Shown: positions 41,397-50,753, counted from the first letter of the stretch. The stretch: 64,000 nucleotides of DNA from Streptomyces sp. SID13031 (GCF_010548305.1 NZ_JAAGLV010000013.1:1-64000); one strand, 5' to 3'. Notes: generated by a model not told the origin, from the sequence alone. Translations and numbers: made by a program.

Positions 41397-42146
41397 ATGA
41401 CAGAGAAGGCAACCACCGCCGAGCGGGTCGCGATCGTGACCGGGGGCTCGCGGGGGATCGGCCGGGAGACGGCCGCCCGGCTCGGGCGTGAAGGTTTCGC
41501 GGTAGTGGTGACGTACGGCGGTGGCGCCGCGGAGGCCGAAGAGGCCGTCAAGGAGGTCGAGCAGGCGGGCGGACGGGCCATCGCGGTCCAGGCCGACGTC
41601 GCCGACGAGACTGCGGTGAGCGCGCTGTTCGACCGGGCCGAGAAAGCCTTCGGCGGTGTCGACGTGGTCATCCACGCGGCCGGCATCATGCCGCTGGCGC
41701 CGCTGGCCGATCTCGACCTCGCCGTCTTCGACCAGGTCATCCGGACCAACCTGCGCGGGACCTTCGTGGTCGACCAGCAGGCCGCTCGCCGGGTCCGCAA
41801 CGGTGGCGCGATCATCAACATCTCCAGCTCGCTCACCAAGATCGCCCGTCCCGGCTACTCGGCGTACGCCGCCTCCAAGGGTGGCGTCGAGGCGATCACC
41901 CTGATCCTCGCCCGCGAGCTGCGCGGCCGCGACATCACCGTGAACGCGGTCGCCCCCGGCCCGACCGCGACCGCCCTGTTCTTCGACGGCAAGCCGCAGG
42001 AACTGATCGACCGGATCGCCGCCGAGCCGCCGCTCGAGCGCCTCGGCCAGCCCGAGGACATCGCCGAGATCATCAACTTCCTGGCCGGCCCGGCCCGCTG
42101 GATCAACGGCCAGGTCATCTACGCCAACGGTGGTTCGGCCGCCTGA
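41397..42146 (+). CDS. SDR family oxidoreductase
   Basis: A 249-residue Rossmann dehydrogenase. TGGSRGIGRETAARLGREGF is the TGxxxGIG cofactor loop; NLRGTFVV, GGAIINISSSLTKIARPGYS, then SAYAASKGGVEAI supply Asn, Ser and the YxxxK catalytic set; VNAVAPGPTATALFFDGKPQ follows. It resembles 3-oxoacyl-ACP reductases (FabG-like), likely NADPH-dependent since Arg is not followed by Asp in the cofactor loop. ATG at 41397 has GAGGAG 8 nt upstream; the GTG at 41388 is too close to that site. Followed at 33 nt by another SDR gene. Confidence 0.9.
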   Translation: MTEKATTAERVAIVTGGSRGIGRETAARLGREGFAVVVTYGGGAAEAEEAVKEVEQAGGRAIAVQADVADETAVSALFDRAEKAFGGVDVVIHAAGIMPLAPLADLDLAVFDQVIRTNLRGTFVVDQQAARRVRNGGAIINISSSLTKIARPGYSAYAASKGGVEAITLILARELRGRDITVNAVAPGPTATALFFDGKPQELIDRIAAEPPLERLGQPEDIAEIINFLAGPARWINGQVIYANGGSAA

Positions 42147-42178
42147 CCGGCCGGCCGAACGGAAAAGGAAAACCTGAG

Positions 42179-43069
42179 ATGAGCAAGACGATCCTGATCA
42201 GTGGTGCTTCCAGCGGTTTCGGCGCCCTCACCGCCCACGCGCTCGCCGACGCCGGCCACATCGTGTACGCCGGAATGCGCGGCGTCGCCGGGCACAACGC
42301 GGAGGCAGCGGCCGAGGTCAAGCGGTACTCCGAAGAGCACAATGTCGACCTCCGCGCCGTCGAACTCGACGTGAGCACCGACGAGTCCACCCAGCTGGCC
42401 GTGCAGACGGTGATCGGCGAGCAGGGCAAGCTCGATGTACTGATCCACAACGCCGGTCACATGGTCCTGGGCCCGGCCGAGGCATTCACCCCCGAGCAGC
42501 TGGCCGATATCTACGACACCAACGTCGTCGGCACCCAGCGCCTCAACCGGGCGGCCCTGCCGCATTTGCGCGAGCAGCGCGACGGACTGGTCGTCTGGGT
42601 CGGCAGCTCGAGCACCCGCGGCGGCACCCCGCCGTACCTGGCTCCGTACTTCGCGGCGAAAGCCGGTATGGACGCCCTTGCCGCGAGCTATGCCCTGGAG
42701 CTGGCCAGGTTCGGCATCGAGACCAGCATCATCGTGCCGGGCGCCTTCAGCAGCGGCACCAACCACTTCGCCCACAGCGGCAAGCCGAATGACGTCGAGG
42801 TGGCCGCCGCCTACGAGGAGAAGTACGCCGGCCTGATGGATCAGGTCGCGCAGAAGCTGGCGGAGATGGAGCCCGAGTGGGCTGATGTGGCCGAGGTGGC
42901 CAAGGCGATCGTGACCGTGGTCGGCACCGAGAAGGGCCGCCGCCCGTTCCGCGTGCACATCGACCCGTCCGACGACGGCGCCGCGGTGGTCAACCCGGTG
43001 GCCGACCGGGTCCGCGTCGAGCTCCTGCGCCGGATCGGGCTGGAAGACCTGCTGCACCCGACGGCCTGA
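42179..43069 (+). CDS. SDR family NAD(P)-dependent oxidoreductase
   Basis: A 296-residue SDR. Cofactor loop ILISGASSGFGALTAHALAD; catalytic Ser in VVWVGSSSTRGGTPPYLAPY with Tyr and Lys in YLAPYFAAKAGMDALAASYA. Length and C-terminal extension (DVAEVAKAIVTVVGTEKGRR) match classical SDRs of the retinol dehydrogenase-like group. AAAGGAAA precedes the ATG. The next gene starts 3 nt later. Confidence 0.88.
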   Translation: MSKTILISGASSGFGALTAHALADAGHIVYAGMRGVAGHNAEAAAEVKRYSEEHNVDLRAVELDVSTDESTQLAVQTVIGEQGKLDVLIHNAGHMVLGPAEAFTPEQLADIYDTNVVGTQRLNRAALPHLREQRDGLVVWVGSSSTRGGTPPYLAPYFAAKAGMDALAASYALELARFGIETSIIVPGAFSSGTNHFAHSGKPNDVEVAAAYEEKYAGLMDQVAQKLAEMEPEWADVAEVAKAIVTVVGTEKGRRPFRVHIDPSDDGAAVVNPVADRVRVELLRRIGLEDLLHPTA

Positions 43070-43072
43070 TTC

Positions 43073-43996
43073 ATGGAGCCGACGCTGATCGACGTCCACG
43101 CGCACTTCCTGCTCCCCGACTACGTCGCTGCCGCCGAGCGGGCCGGGCATCTGCGGCCCGACGGTTTGCCGGCCTGGCCGGAGTGGAGCGTGCAGCGGCA
43201 CCTCGACCTGATGGACGGCACCGGGATCGCCAAGTCGGTGCTCTCGGTGTCGTCCCCGGGGGTGCACTTCGGCGACGACTTCCGGGCCCAGGTGCTGGCC
43301 CGGCGGGTCAACGAAGCGGCGGCCGAGCTGACGAGGCGGTACCCCCGCCGGTTCGGGTTCTTCGCGAGTCTGCCGCTTCCGGATGTCGACGGCGCGCTGG
43401 TGGAAGCGCAGTACGCGCTGGACGTACTGCATGCGGATGGCGTCGTACTGACGAGCAATGCGGGTGGGCAGTACCCGGGGGACCCGTCCTGGGATCAGCT
43501 GTGGCGGGAGCTGAACGACAGGTCCGCAGTGGTGTTCCTGCACCCCACCTCTCCGCCACAGTGGCGACAGGTCGCACTGGACCGCCCGCGGCCGATGATC
43601 GAGTTCCTGTTCGACAGTGCGCGAGCAGTGGCCGACCTGGCGTTGACAGGGATCTTCAGCCGCTACCCGAAGGTCAAGTTCATCGTCACCCACGCCGGTG
43701 GGGTACTGCCGCTACTAGGCGACCGACTCGACCGCTACCGCGCCACAGCAACCTCGGACGACCTGCCTAGCGTGACGTCCCAGCTGCAGGAACTCTGGTA
43801 CGACGTAGCCGGGACGTCTGTCCCGCAGCAACTGCCCGTGGATCACCTGCTCTACGGCAGCGACTACTGCTTCACCCCAGCCGAAGCAGTCACGGCACAG
43901 CTCACCGCGCTCGACCACTCCCCAACCGCCGCCAACTGGCGAGCCCGAACGACGGCCAACGCAGTACAGCTGCTCGGTGACCTCGTCAGCTTGTGA
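43073..43996 (+). CDS. Amidohydrolase-2 family metal-dependent hydrolase/decarboxylase
   Basis: A 307-residue TIM-barrel amidohydrolase of the ACMSD branch. LIDVHAHFLLPDYVAAAERA carries HxH; FIVTHAGGVLPLLGDRLDRY the later His; LLYGSDYCFTPAEAVTAQLT the Asp. ACMSD-type enzymes decarboxylate aromatic acids or cleave related rings; the exact substrate is open. It is the third gene of a tight SDR-SDR-amidohydrolase run and overlaps the convergent LLM gene by 11 bp. Confidence 0.88.
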   Translation: MEPTLIDVHAHFLLPDYVAAAERAGHLRPDGLPAWPEWSVQRHLDLMDGTGIAKSVLSVSSPGVHFGDDFRAQVLARRVNEAAAELTRRYPRRFGFFASLPLPDVDGALVEAQYALDVLHADGVVLTSNAGGQYPGDPSWDQLWRELNDRSAVVFLHPTSPPQWRQVALDRPRPMIEFLFDSARAVADLALTGIFSRYPKVKFIVTHAGGVLPLLGDRLDRYRATATSDDLPSVTSQLQELWYDVAGTSVPQQLPVDHLLYGSDYCFTPAEAVTAQLTALDHSPTAANWRARTTANAVQLLGDLVSL

Positions 43997-44885
43997 ACGT
44001 TGCGGTGAGTGAGTGGGCGAAGGCGATCGTCCGGGCCTGGTCTTCCGCAGTACCGACCGGAGCGATCATGAACTCCGTGGCGCCCGCGTCGGCGAAGCGC
44101 TGGAGCTGACGCAAGACCTCGGCCTCGTCACCCAGTACTGCGGTGTCCTCCGGCCCGGCAGCGGAACCCCGATCGAGGATCGCGCGGTAAGCGGGCAGGG
44201 AACCCGCCATCCCGTAGTGGTCCCTGATCCACTGATGGGCGGCAGCCGGCTCGCTGGTGACGGCGACACAGACGCAGGCGATGATCTCCTTGCCAGGTGC
44301 GGCCTTGTCGAGGGTCGGCCGGATGTAGTCGGCGATCACCTCAGGCCCTGCCCAGCTGGTGATCGTGCCGGCGGTCAGCTCACCCGCGATCTGCAGCATG
44401 CGGGGACCCAGGGCGGCGACGAGCAACTCGGGAGCCAGGGCGCCGTCGATCGCCACCCGCCCTTTCGCGGTGAGCTTGGCGCCTTCGACATCGACGGGTT
44501 CGCCGGCCAGGAGGGGCGCCAGTATTTCGACGTACGAGCGCAGGTACTTCGCCGGCTGGTCCATCGACAGTCCGTACTGTCCCTCCACGATGACCGGATG
44601 GCTCGAGCCGATGCCGAGCGTCAGCCGATTGCCCGTCGCGGCCTGCACGCTGAGTGCCTGCGCGGCCAGTGCCAGCGGGTGCCGGGGATAGATCGGTACG
44701 ACGCCGACGCCGAACCGGATGCGGGGTACCAGCGGTGCGAGGGCGGTGATCAGTGAGAGCGAGTCCCAGCCGTCGCGCTGGCTGAACCAGATCCGGCTGA
44801 TGCCGTGGTCCTGCGCGGCCCGGGCGTCCGCGGCGATCTCGTCGAGCCGGCGGGCGGCGTCTTCGATCCAGAGTCCGATTCTCAT
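43986..44885 (-). CDS. LLM class F420-dependent oxidoreductase
   Basis: A 299-residue TIM-barrel flavin/F420 enzyme. LWIEDAARRLDEIAADARAA and ISRIWFSQRDGWDSLSLITA open the barrel; ALAAQALSVQAATGNRLTLG, GIGSSHPVIVEGQYGLSMDQ and PELLVAALGPRMLQIAGELT are typical of F420-dependent members. Start ATG at 44885 (MRIGLW), with a GTG two codons upstream as alternative. Divergent from the LysR at 44974. Substrate unknown. Confidence 0.87.
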   Translation of the reverse strand: MRIGLWIEDAARRLDEIAADARAAQDHGISRIWFSQRDGWDSLSLITALAPLVPRIRFGVGVVPIYPRHPLALAAQALSVQAATGNRLTLGIGSSHPVIVEGQYGLSMDQPAKYLRSYVEILAPLLAGEPVDVEGAKLTAKGRVAIDGALAPELLVAALGPRMLQIAGELTAGTITSWAGPEVIADYIRPTLDKAAPGKEIIACVCVAVTSEPAAAHQWIRDHYGMAGSLPAYRAILDRGSAAGPEDTAVLGDEAEVLRQLQRFADAGATEFMIAPVGTAEDQARTIAFAHSLTATFTS

Positions 44886-44973
44886 GTCCACCAGTCAACG
44901 GGGGCCAGGTCTTAGCACCAAGACCCGATTACGCTGTTCAGTGATAAGGAATCGTGATCGATGGAGGCCTGCC

Positions 44974-45849
44974 ATGGAGCTGCGGCAACTCCGGTACTTC
45001 GTGACCGTCGCCGAGGAACTGCACTTCGGCAAGGCCGCCGAGCGGCTCGCCATCGTTCAGCCGGCCGTGAGCCAGCAGGTCGCCCGGCTCGAACGCGAAC
45101 TCGGCCTGCGGTTGCTCGACCGGTCGTCGCGACGCGTCACGCTGACCGGTGATGGCGAGCGGATGCTCCGGGAAGCCCGGGCGGTGCTGGCCGCGGCGGA
45201 TCGCGCCGCCGAGGTGGCGGCGGAGCTGGCGACAGGGCGGGCCGGCGTACTCCGGATCGGGTCGAGCCCCGGGTTGCGAGAGCGGTTGGATCGCGGGCTG
45301 TCCGCGCTGCGAGAGGCCGTGCCGGGGATCGAGATCAAACTCGGCTCGCGACCGCCGGCCGAGCAGGTGGAGGCGGTACGGACCGGCGAGCTCGACGTCG
45401 CTTTCGTCCGTGGCCCGGTGGCGGCGGCCGGAGTACGGGGTATCCCGCTGTGGGAGGAGCCGTTGTCGGTGCTGCTCCCGTCGGAGTACGGGGCCGAGGG
45501 TGGCGTGAAGCTGATCGACCTCGCCGGGTTGCCGTTGCGACTGCCGTCCAGGACCGACGATCCGACCCTGACCGATCGCCTGCTGGCCGCCTGCCGGGAG
45601 GCCGGGTTCGAACCGCTGTCCGGGCGTCCGGTGAACAACTTCGAGGACACGGTCGTCGAGATGACCAATGGCTCCCCGGCCTGGACCGTTGTCTACGGCA
45701 ACGCTTGCGAATCCTCCGGTGGGCCGTTGTGGATGGGCCCACTCGATCCACCACTGTCGGTCACCGGGCAACTCGTCGTACGGGAGGGTCCTGGATCAGT
45801 TTGCGTGGATGTGCTGCTGAAGGCCTTCAGCAGCCAGCCCGTTTCCTGA
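44974..45849 (+). CDS. LysR family transcriptional regulator
   Basis: A 291-residue LTTR: MELRQLRYFVTVAEELHFGK and AERLAIVQPAVSQQVARLER give the HTH; PPAEQVEAVRTGELDVAFVR and LDPPLSVTGQLVVREGPGSV belong to the effector domain. GGAGG lies 8 nt before the ATG. It is divergent from the LLM oxidoreductase gene, with 88 bp between them, the classical LTTR/target layout, so it likely controls that gene. Confidence 0.88.
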   Translation: MELRQLRYFVTVAEELHFGKAAERLAIVQPAVSQQVARLERELGLRLLDRSSRRVTLTGDGERMLREARAVLAAADRAAEVAAELATGRAGVLRIGSSPGLRERLDRGLSALREAVPGIEIKLGSRPPAEQVEAVRTGELDVAFVRGPVAAAGVRGIPLWEEPLSVLLPSEYGAEGGVKLIDLAGLPLRLPSRTDDPTLTDRLLAACREAGFEPLSGRPVNNFEDTVVEMTNGSPAWTVVYGNACESSGGPLWMGPLDPPLSVTGQLVVREGPGSVCVDVLLKAFSSQPVS

Positions 45850-45913
45850 GATGGCCGGCCCTCGGAAGCGTTTCCAGGCGTACAGTTCACACCTGTTGAG
45901 TAATCAACAAGAT

Positions 45914-45945
45914 GCCCCGGTGGTGCTGTCAGGGCCCGCCGGGGC
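45914..45945 (-). terminator. Hairpin terminator of the lectin gene
   Basis: GCCCCGG / CCGGGGC with an 18-nt loop, 33 nt past the minus-strand stop at 45978. The flanking GAT/ATC bases nearly extend the pairing. Confidence 0.45.
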
Positions 45946-45977
45946 CATCAGCTGAACAGCACCGACCGGGGAACCGA

Positions 45978-46769
45978 TCAGCGGCCGGCGGTGTTCGTGG
46001 ACCAGACCGGGGTACGGCCGTAAACGATCACGGCGTTGCCGTCGTTCTGCAGCACCAGCACCGAACCCTTGCGGGCGGTCGAGGAGTGCCACAGCGCCAC
46101 CTTCTTCGCGCTGTAGACGACCAGGTTGCCGTCGGCCTGCATCACCGCGAACGCGCCCGGGTGGCCACCGGTCTTCGAGCTCCACAGGATGGTCTTGTTC
46201 TTCGTCAGCACCAGGTTGCCGTCGGACTGCATGTCGAGGCGGTAGATCCGGTTCAGCGAGATCATCAGCTGGTAAGGCTGCAGGACGCGGTTGGACCCGA
46301 GGGTCCCGATGACCATGTTCTTGTACCAGACCGCTTTGCCGCGGGTGTTGTAGATCACCAGGTTGTTGTCGTTCTGCACCGCGAGCGCGGCACCCGTGCT
46401 GCCGCTGGTGTTGCTGGCCCAGACCTTGGTCCGGCCGTAGACGACGACCAGGTTGCCGTCGGCCTGCATGACCAGGACGGAACCCTTCCTGTTCGTCGCC
46501 GTGCTCCACAGCGCGGTCCGGCCCTTGATCAGTACCGCGTTGCCGTCGGCCTGCATGACGAAGGTGTAGACGCCGTTCTTCGACCGGATGTACTGACCCG
46601 CCTTCAGCGACTTGCCCGGCCGGAGCACGTCGGTGACCGCCACAGCCTGAGTGGAGTCGGTGGTCGCAGCGGTGGCAACGGTGGGAGCCAGCAGGGTCGC
46701 TCCGGCGGCTGCAGCGCCCGCCATGACGAGCGCGAGCGCCCGGGTGCCGGCCTTGAGGGTCGGGATCAT
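45978..46769 (-). CDS. Secreted bulb-type (B_lectin) mannose-binding lectin
   Basis: A 263-residue exported protein. After a signal peptide (ALVMAGAAAAGATLLAPTVA), QxDxNxVxY-like sugar sites recur: VMQADGNAVLI, VMQADGNLVVV, VQNDNNLVIY, MQSDGNLVLT, VMQADGNLVVY and LQNDGNAVIV. They indicate two bulb-lectin domains of three sub-repeats each. It binds mannose-type glycans; as a secreted protein it may act against competitors or bind surfaces. ATG at 46769 is preceded by GGAGAAC. Confidence 0.88.
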   Translation of the reverse strand: MIPTLKAGTRALALVMAGAAAAGATLLAPTVATAATTDSTQAVAVTDVLRPGKSLKAGQYIRSKNGVYTFVMQADGNAVLIKGRTALWSTATNRKGSVLVMQADGNLVVVYGRTKVWASNTSGSTGAALAVQNDNNLVIYNTRGKAVWYKNMVIGTLGSNRVLQPYQLMISLNRIYRLDMQSDGNLVLTKNKTILWSSKTGGHPGAFAVMQADGNLVVYSAKKVALWHSSTARKGSVLVLQNDGNAVIVYGRTPVWSTNTAGR

Positions 46770-46998
46770 CAGTTCTCCGTCTGTTCTAGTCATTGGTTCG
46801 CGCGTCAGGGTGCCACAGGGTGGAGGCCGACTGGGATCCTTTCGATCAGCAGGCCTATTGTTGTGTCTTGCAACCAACTTTTTGGTCCGGGTGAGGCCTC
46901 GCCGTAGGGCGAGGTGCCGGCCGTACTCCTCCGCCCCGAGGCTGCTCGATCAGCTGCTTCGGCCCTGTTCGACCAGCGCGCAGGAGAACGGACACCCG

Positions 46999-49260
46999 AT
47001 GTCTGCCACCCAGACCTTGTCACCGCCGACCGCCCCGCCCACAACACCGCCCACAACACCAGCCGCCGGGCCGCCGCCTGCCGCGCCCGTGCTGACGCAT
47101 CGGGAGATCCTCGAGATCCTGGCCGGGCTGCTCGCCGCGCTGTTCACCGCGATCCTCAGCTCGACCATCGTCAGCAACGCGCTGCCGACGATCATCGCCG
47201 ACCTGGAGGGGTCGCAGACGCAGTACACCTGGGTGATCACCGCCAGCCTGCTCGCGATGACCGTGTCGACGCCGGTCTGGGGCAAGCTCTCCGACCTGAT
47301 GAGCAAGAAGCTGCTCGTGCAGGTCGCGATCATCTTGTTCGTCATCGGCTCGGTGCTGGCCGGTATGGCGCACAACGTGCCCTTCCTGATCGGCGCCCGC
47401 GTCCTGCAGGGTCTCGCGATGGGCGGGCTGATGGCGTTGGCCCAGGCGATCATCGGTGCCGCGATCCCACCCCGCGACCGCGGCCGGTACTCCGGCTACA
47501 TGGGTGCCGTGATGGCGCTGGCGACCGTCAGCGGTCCGCTCATCGGCGGGATCATCGTCGACACGTCCTGGCTCGGTTGGCGTTGGTGCTTCTACGTCTG
47601 CGTACCGCTCGCCGTGATCAGCCTGATCGTGCTGCAGCGGTACCTGCAACTGCCGGTGATCAAGCGCAAGGTGAAGCTCGACTACCTCGGCGCGATCCTG
47701 ATCAGCGGCGCGGCCAGCCTCCCGCTGATCTGGGTGTCATTCGCCGGTACACACTTCGCCTGGTGGTCGTGGGAGACCGGCGCGTACCTCGGTGGTGCTG
47801 CGCTGCTCGCCCTGCTCGCGGTCGTCGTCGAGACCAGGGCGAGCGAGCCGCTGGTGCCGATGGGAGTGGTGCGCGAGCGGACCACCGCGCTGGCGATCCT
47901 GGCCAGCCTCGCGGTCGGTATCGCGATGTTCGGCAGCGCGGTCTTCCTCGGTCAGTACTTCCAGGTCGCGCGGGGTTACAGCGCGACCGAGGCCGGGTTG
48001 CTGACGATCCCGATGATGTTCGGGTCGTTCCTCGGATCGGTCGGGGCCGGCCAGCTGATCTCCCGGTTCGGCAAGTGGAAGCGGTACCTCGTCCTGGGTG
48101 GGCTGTTCCTGGCGGCCGGGCTCGGGGTGCTCGGCACGATCGACCACCTCAGCCCGTACTGGTACGTCGGCCTGGGCATGCTCTCGATGGGCATCGGGAT
48201 GGGCATGATGATGCAGAACCTCGTGCTCGCCGTGCAGAACACGGTCGACGTCAGCGAGGTCGGCGCGGCCAGCGCGTCGGTGACCTTCTTCCGCAGCCTC
48301 GGCGGTGCAGTCGGCGTCTCGGTACTGGGCGCGGTGCTCGCGACGCGGGTCAAGGACCTGATCGCCGAGAACCTCCGCGCGCTCGGGCCCGACGGTGCGT
48401 CAGCGGCTCGGGCGTTGCAGGACGGATCGGGTACGAGCGTGCTCGACGTCGGATCGCTCCCGCCGCAACTGGCCGACATCGTCAGGCACGCGTACGGCGA
48501 TGCGACCGGCCGGATCTTCCTGATCGCGGCCGGCGCTGCGGTGGTGAGCTTGCTGGCGGTGCTGTTCATCCGCGAGGTGCCCTTGCGGACAACGGTGTCG
48601 ATGACGGGCGAGGACGTAGTACCGGGTGATCTCGCGGCGGCAGCTGATGAGACGGAGAGTCCTGGCGTGGTGCCCGCGTCGGATGATCCGGCTGATCGGG
48701 CCGCGGTGGTGGCGCTGGATGTGATCACCTCGGCCGAGCGGACCGCGCGCGAGCGGGAGCGGGAGGCCAGCGAGCGAGTGCAGGCGGCCGCGACGGTCAT
48801 CCGGCAGATGCGCACGGATGTCGCTGACCTCTTCACCCGGGTCGACCAGCAGATCGCGGAGTTGGAATCGACGCTCCCGGGCGAGGTGGAGCCCGGCAGC
48901 CCGGCCGCAGTACTGATGGACGCGCAGCACTCGGACGGCGAACTGGTCGACGAGCTACGCCGCTACGAGTTGAGTGTCCTGAGCGCCAGCCAGCGAACAG
49001 CCGACCACCTCCGCGAAGCCGCCCGCACCGAAGCTGACGAGTTGCTGGCGACGGCTCGCGAGGAAGAGGAGGCGATCCGCCACCGCATCGCCGACCTGGA
49101 GGCAGTCGAACACCGCCTCCTCGGCACCATCCGAGACGGCCTCTCCAACACCCCCGCCCCACCCGCCTCCCCACCGCCCGCCATCACCACCCCGAACCGC
49201 GACCACGACCACGCAACCAACGGCTACCCCGCAGACCACGACCGCCAAGCCTTCGGCTAA
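46999..49260 (+). CDS. MFS transporter (DHA2) fused to a long C-terminal coiled-coil domain
   Basis: A 753-residue protein. A proline/threonine-rich head (TAPPTTPPTTPAAGPPPAAP) precedes about 14 membrane helices: ILSSTIVSNALPTIIADLEG, WGKLSDLMSKKLLVQVAIIL (motif A), GARVLQGLAMGGLMALAQAI, up to FLIAAGAAVVSLLAVLFIRE near residue 525. Residues about 565-725 form a charged coiled coil: AERTAREREREASERVQAAA, SASQRTADHLREAARTEADE, LLATAREEEEAIRHRIADLE. The last block resembles the C-terminal coil of DivIVA/Wag31. DHA2 pumps are usually about 500 residues. AGGAG precedes the ATG. Confidence 0.85.
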   Translation: MSATQTLSPPTAPPTTPPTTPAAGPPPAAPVLTHREILEILAGLLAALFTAILSSTIVSNALPTIIADLEGSQTQYTWVITASLLAMTVSTPVWGKLSDLMSKKLLVQVAIILFVIGSVLAGMAHNVPFLIGARVLQGLAMGGLMALAQAIIGAAIPPRDRGRYSGYMGAVMALATVSGPLIGGIIVDTSWLGWRWCFYVCVPLAVISLIVLQRYLQLPVIKRKVKLDYLGAILISGAASLPLIWVSFAGTHFAWWSWETGAYLGGAALLALLAVVVETRASEPLVPMGVVRERTTALAILASLAVGIAMFGSAVFLGQYFQVARGYSATEAGLLTIPMMFGSFLGSVGAGQLISRFGKWKRYLVLGGLFLAAGLGVLGTIDHLSPYWYVGLGMLSMGIGMGMMMQNLVLAVQNTVDVSEVGAASASVTFFRSLGGAVGVSVLGAVLATRVKDLIAENLRALGPDGASAARALQDGSGTSVLDVGSLPPQLADIVRHAYGDATGRIFLIAAGAAVVSLLAVLFIREVPLRTTVSMTGEDVVPGDLAAAADETESPGVVPASDDPADRAAVVALDVITSAERTAREREREASERVQAAATVIRQMRTDVADLFTRVDQQIAELESTLPGEVEPGSPAAVLMDAQHSDGELVDELRRYELSVLSASQRTADHLREAARTEADELLATAREEEEAIRHRIADLEAVEHRLLGTIRDGLSNTPAPPASPPPAITTPNRDHDHATNGYPADHDRQAFG

Positions 49261-49284
49261 CCCCACCCGCACCACGATGTGGCG

Positions 49285-49343
49285 ACTTTGTGCACGGGGT
49301 GAGCATGGGATCGGCGGATTGATGGCTAGGCGGTGCACAAAGT
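49285..49343. repeat. Inverted repeat upstream of the SWIM-VWA operon
   Basis: ACTTTGTGCAC (49285-49295) and GTGCACAAAGT (49333-49343), perfect 11-bp arms 37 nt apart, lie between the MFS gene and the operon's first gene. The AT-richer arms differ from the GC hairpins used as terminators elsewhere here, so an operator is as likely as a terminator. Confidence 0.5.
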
Positions 49344-49439
49344 GGCGTCTTGGGTAGGGCAGTGCGGACGGGAGGCTGGGGGTGTCGGGGGTGGGTGGCA
49401 TGCTCTGCGGGGTAGAGGGTTGAGCGGTTGGGGGGTGTG

Positions 49440-50753
49440 GTGGCGGGACTGGATGTGGAGCAGGTGCTGGCGATGGCGCCGGATGCTGCCTCGGCCAAGG
49501 CTGCCCAGGGGCTGGCTCGGGTGGAGAAGTGGTCCGGGACCGGCAGTTCCGAGCGGGCGCTCTGGGGGTTGTGCCAGGGCAGCGGCAAGAAGCCGTATCA
49601 GGCTGTGGTCGACCTGAGTGGGCCCGCGTTCAAGTGCTCCTGCCCCAGCCGGAAGTTTCCGTGCAAGCACGCGCTCGGGCTGATGTTGTTGGCGGCCAAG
49701 GACCAGCTTGCGGCGGGTACTGAGCCGGCGTGGGCGTCCGAGTGGTTGGAGGAGCGGGCCACGCGGGCTGAGAAGTCGACCGAGCGGGCTGAGAAGAAGC
49801 CGGGTGAGGTTGCTGATCCGTTGGCGGCTCAGCAGCGGGTGCTGCGCCGGGCTGAACGGGTCTCGAGTGGGATGGCCGAGCTGGAGAGCTGGCTCGACGA
49901 CCAGGTACGCCGTGGGCTCGGCGGCTTCGAGCAGCGTGGGTACTCCGAGCTGAGCCGTCTCGCCGCGCGCATGGTCGATGCCCAGGCCCCTGGAGTCGCA
50001 GGCGCCGTACGCCGAGCCGCCGCTGTCGTCGGCCGTGGCCACGGCTGGCCGGGCGAGCTCCTGGAGGAGCTGTCCCTCATCCACCTGATCGTCTCGGCCC
50101 ACGCGAGACTGGGCGAGCTTCCACCGAGCTTGGCCGACACCGTGCAGTCGCGGATCGGCTGGACCGTCGAAACCGCCCGCGTACTGGCCGAAGGCGAGAA
50201 GGTCGAAGACGACTGGCTGGTGCTCGGCCGCGTGATCGAGCCGGACGACCACCTGACCGTACGACGCCTCTGGCTGCGCGGCTCCAGCACCGGACGCCTG
50301 GCCCTCATCCTCAACTTCGCCGCCGGCGGCCGTCAGCTAGACCCACTCCCCGCCCGCCCCGGCGAGCTAGTCCCAGCAGTGCTCTCGTACTACCCAGGCG
50401 TACTTCCCATGCGAGCCCTGCTGACCCAAACAGCGCCACGCCTCCCCGCCCCATGCCCAGGAGGCCTCACCACCAAGCAGGCCTTAGCCTCGTACGTCGA
50501 ATCGCTCGCGGCCGACCCCTGGAACGAGCGCTGGCCCCTTGTCCTCGCAGACGTCCGCCCAACCCCCAACGGCGAGAACTGGGCCTTGGTAGACGACAGT
50601 GGCGACGCCCTGGAAGTCCTCCCCGGCGTAGACCTCTGGAAGCTCCTCGCCGTCTCCGCAGGCGACCCGGTGACAGTGGCAGGCGAGTGGAACCGAGCAG
50701 GCTTCAAGCCGATGACGTGCTGGGACGGCGATCGGCCGGTGATCCTGTCATGA
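49440..50753 (+). CDS. SWIM zinc-finger family protein
   Basis: A 437-residue protein. The SWIM motif is FKCSCPSRKFPCKHALGLML, with C-x-C-x7-C-x-H near residues 66-77; it binds DNA or proteins. The middle is a helical domain (SELSRLAARMVDAQAPGVAG, LEELSLIHLIVSAHARLGEL) and the end a beta-rich region (LALILNFAAGGRQLDPLPAR, WALVDDSGDALEVLPGVDLW). I recall this architecture from gene clusters with MoxR and VWA proteins. GTG at 49440 fits conserved MAGLDVEQV; TTG at 49428 is possible. It overlaps the next gene by ATGA. Confidence 0.8.
   Translation: MAGLDVEQVLAMAPDAASAKAAQGLARVEKWSGTGSSERALWGLCQGSGKKPYQAVVDLSGPAFKCSCPSRKFPCKHALGLMLLAAKDQLAAGTEPAWASEWLEERATRAEKSTERAEKKPGEVADPLAAQQRVLRRAERVSSGMAELESWLDDQVRRGLGGFEQRGYSELSRLAARMVDAQAPGVAGAVRRAAAVVGRGHGWPGELLEELSLIHLIVSAHARLGELPPSLADTVQSRIGWTVETARVLAEGEKVEDDWLVLGRVIEPDDHLTVRRLWLRGSSTGRLALILNFAAGGRQLDPLPARPGELVPAVLSYYPGVLPMRALLTQTAPRLPAPCPGGLTTKQALASYVESLAADPWNERWPLVLADVRPTPNGENWALVDDSGDALEVLPGVDLWKLLAVSAGDPVTVAGEWNRAGFKPMTCWDGDRPVILS

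Noticed and set aside
42119-43693. A 524-codon minus-strand frame opposite SDR and amidohydrolase
   Set aside because: Covers parts of two genes with clear catalytic motifs on the other strand.
45978-46769. Regular repeats that look like a CRISPR array
   Set aside because: They are degenerate and in frame, and correspond to QxDxN lectin sub-repeats; there are no constant repeats with unique spacers.
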